A stretch of 6,317 bases of DNA. Source: JBBRLA01 sp038231615. GTDB taxonomy: Bacteria > Myxococcota_A > Polyangia > Palsa-1104 > JAEUJZ01. Positions 5,327-6,317 of this stretch are shown here, piece by piece (within the stretch, counting starts at the first letter, position 1; each line of letters opens with the position of its first letter). The notes beneath the pieces were generated by a model. The model was not told the origin of the DNA. It was given only the letters and a program-made list of their open reading frames with translations, and searched no databases. The DNA lies in NCBI GenBank assembly GCA_038231615.1, contig JBBRLA010000522.1, positions 1 to 6,317 on the forward strand. The letters run 5' to 3'. The translations under genes and the position numbers were made by a program.

Positions 5327-6317
5327 ATGTTGCGGTCGCGCCTGCTCATGGGTCTGTGTTTCTATCTGATGCTGATGCTGCGGATCGGCGTGGCGCGGGC
5401 GTTCGAGCCGGGGCCCTCCACGCCCCCCGCCTCCGACCTGCGCCTGGCCCTCCTGCCCGAGGACGAGTACGCCGAGTCGCTGACCCTTTTGGCCTACCTG
5501 TCCGACGGCACCCGGGTCGAGACCGGGTTCCAGGTGTCGAACCTGGGCCCTGGCAGCGGCAACGGCGGCTACGACATCGAAGTGGTCAGCGCCGGCAAGG
5601 TGGCCTACGCCCGCGACGGCGTCAAGCACCACTTCCGCTGGACCGACGACCCCCTGTCCATCGAGATGGGCGACCTGGCCGGACGGAAAAACTACTCCGG
5701 CGCCCGCCTGCGCACCCTTTCCGGCACCGCCGGGCAGGTCGGGCACACCCTGGAGCTTTCCGCCGTCGCCAAGGACTTCAGCTACAACCTGCGCTTCCGG
5801 GCGCTTGTGCCGGCGTGGCGGCCGGCCTCGGGGCGCATCCGCTTCGGCGATCGGTTTTTCCAGTACGTGGTGCAGGTGCCCCGGGCCGAGGTCACCGGCG
5901 AGGTGCGGGCCTTCGGCAAGGTCACCCAGGTGACCGGCAGGGGCTACGTCGAGCACGGCCGCACCAATGCCGATCCGCGGCGCCACACCGACCGGCAACT
6001 GCGCCTGCGCTATTATGATGAAGTGGACGGCCAGCCCCTGACCGTGCTGGCCTTCGATCAGCTCACCGCCCCAGCGGATGGGGCGCGGCGCTTCGGCTTC
6101 CTGGCGGTATTTCTTGGCGGCAAACTGATCCACCAGAGCGTCGCCCCGCTCCTGGATCCCGCGGGCCTGCGCCCGGATCCCCAGCGCAAGCAGAACCAGG
6201 TGCCGACGGAGTTTCACGTCAGCCGCGACCCGGCGGTCAAGATCCGGGCAAGCGTGCAGCGCCTGGTCGAGCGCAGCGACTACCTGGATCAGGTCTCGGG
6301 GTTCATGCGCCTGATCA
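5327..6317 (+). CDS. Secreted CrtC/AttH/Svf1-like lipocalin-fold protein (3' end missing)
   Basis: The first 330 residues are present and the frame is still open at the window end. Residues 1-25 look like a Sec signal peptide: basic start (R3, R5), hydrophobic core LLMGLCFYLMLML and an A-R-A cleavage site before F26, giving a periplasmic or exported protein. C11 has Leu before it, so it is not a lipobox. The mature part is rich in predicted beta strands. Residues 66-175 (HHFRWTDDPLSIEMGDL, later FSYNLRFRALVPAW) and 178-213 (FQYVVQVPRAEVTGEV, then GKVTQVTGRGYVEHG) resemble the two lipocalin-like halves of CrtC/AttH/Svf1 proteins. In that superfamily a G-x-G-Y-x-x-H segment follows a V-x-G strand. 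Members bind or hydrate hydrophobic molecules such as carotenoids, and Svf1 is tied to ceramide traffic. The ATG at 5327 gives the best signal peptide, but its Shine-Dalgarno is weak and GTG at 5318 or TTG at 5291 stay in frame. It is divergent from the transporter operon. The open frame is certain; the family call is moderate. Confidence 0.72.
   Translation, partial: MLRSRLLMGLCFYLMLMLRIGVARAFEPGPSTPPASDLRLALLPEDEYAESLTLLAYLSDGTRVETGFQVSNLGPGSGNGGYDIEVVSAGKVAYARDGVKHHFRWTDDPLSIEMGDLAGRKNYSGARLRTLSGTAGQVGHTLELSAVAKDFSYNLRFRALVPAWRPASGRIRFGDRFFQYVVQVPRAEVTGEVRAFGKVTQVTGRGYVEHGRTNADPRRHTDRQLRLRYYDEVDGQPLTVLAFDQLTAPADGARRFGFLAVFLGGKLIHQSVAPLLDPAGLRPDPQRKQNQVPTEFHVSRDPAVKIRASVQRLVERSDYLDQVSGFMRLI

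Noticed and set aside
5327..5401. Lipoprotein signal (Cys at residue 11)
   Set aside because: The residue before the Cys is Leu and the Cys lies inside the hydrophobic core; the A-R-A signal peptidase I site fits better.
5276..6217. 313-codon minus-strand frame opposite the lipocalin-like gene
   Set aside because: The plus-strand frame has a signal peptide and beta-rich family-like motifs; this one is Gly/Ala/His-rich low complexity.

Overview
The window is high-GC (roughly two thirds G+C by eye), densely packed bacterial DNA with five protein-coding genes. I see no RNA gene, mobile element or CRISPR array. A sigma-54 activator, a stand-alone receiver protein with a C-terminal DUF4388/PATAN domain, strong GC bias and multi-pass lipid-type transporters together suggest a Myxococcota or other former deltaproteobacterial genome. 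This is inferred from gene content, not from a marker gene.

Layout, left to right. (1) 1-671, plus strand: the 3' end of a sigma-54-dependent (NtrC-type) regulator, with the end of the AAA+ domain, a Pro-rich linker and a Fis-type helix-turn-helix. (2) A 24-bp convergent gap holding a perfect 14-bp palindrome. (3) 5253-696, minus strand: a three-gene probable operon, transcribed as a large RND/MMPL-family transporter, then a flippase-like (LPG_synthase_TM, UPF0104) membrane protein joined by a 4-base TTGA stop/start overlap, then 41 bp later the receiver-DUF4388 protein. (4) 5254-5326: a short divergent control region with a 7-bp inverted repeat and weak promoter-like elements. (5) 5327-6317, plus strand: the 5' part of a secreted protein with a signal peptide and a body resembling the CrtC/AttH/Svf1 lipocalin-like superfamily. 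It runs off the window end.

How they may work together (inference). An inner-membrane RND lipid pump, a flippase-like integral membrane protein and a divergently transcribed periplasmic lipocalin-like protein would make a plausible lipid export or trafficking module. A hydrophobic molecule would be flipped or extracted from the inner membrane and bound in the periplasm. MMPL pumps of this kind are known to move hopanoids (HpnN), mycolates or other lipids, and eukaryotic Svf1 has been linked to ceramide transfer, but the substrate cannot be read from this sequence. The receiver-DUF4388 gene at the operon end suggests a link to signalling. The sigma-54 activator is convergent and need not control the operon.
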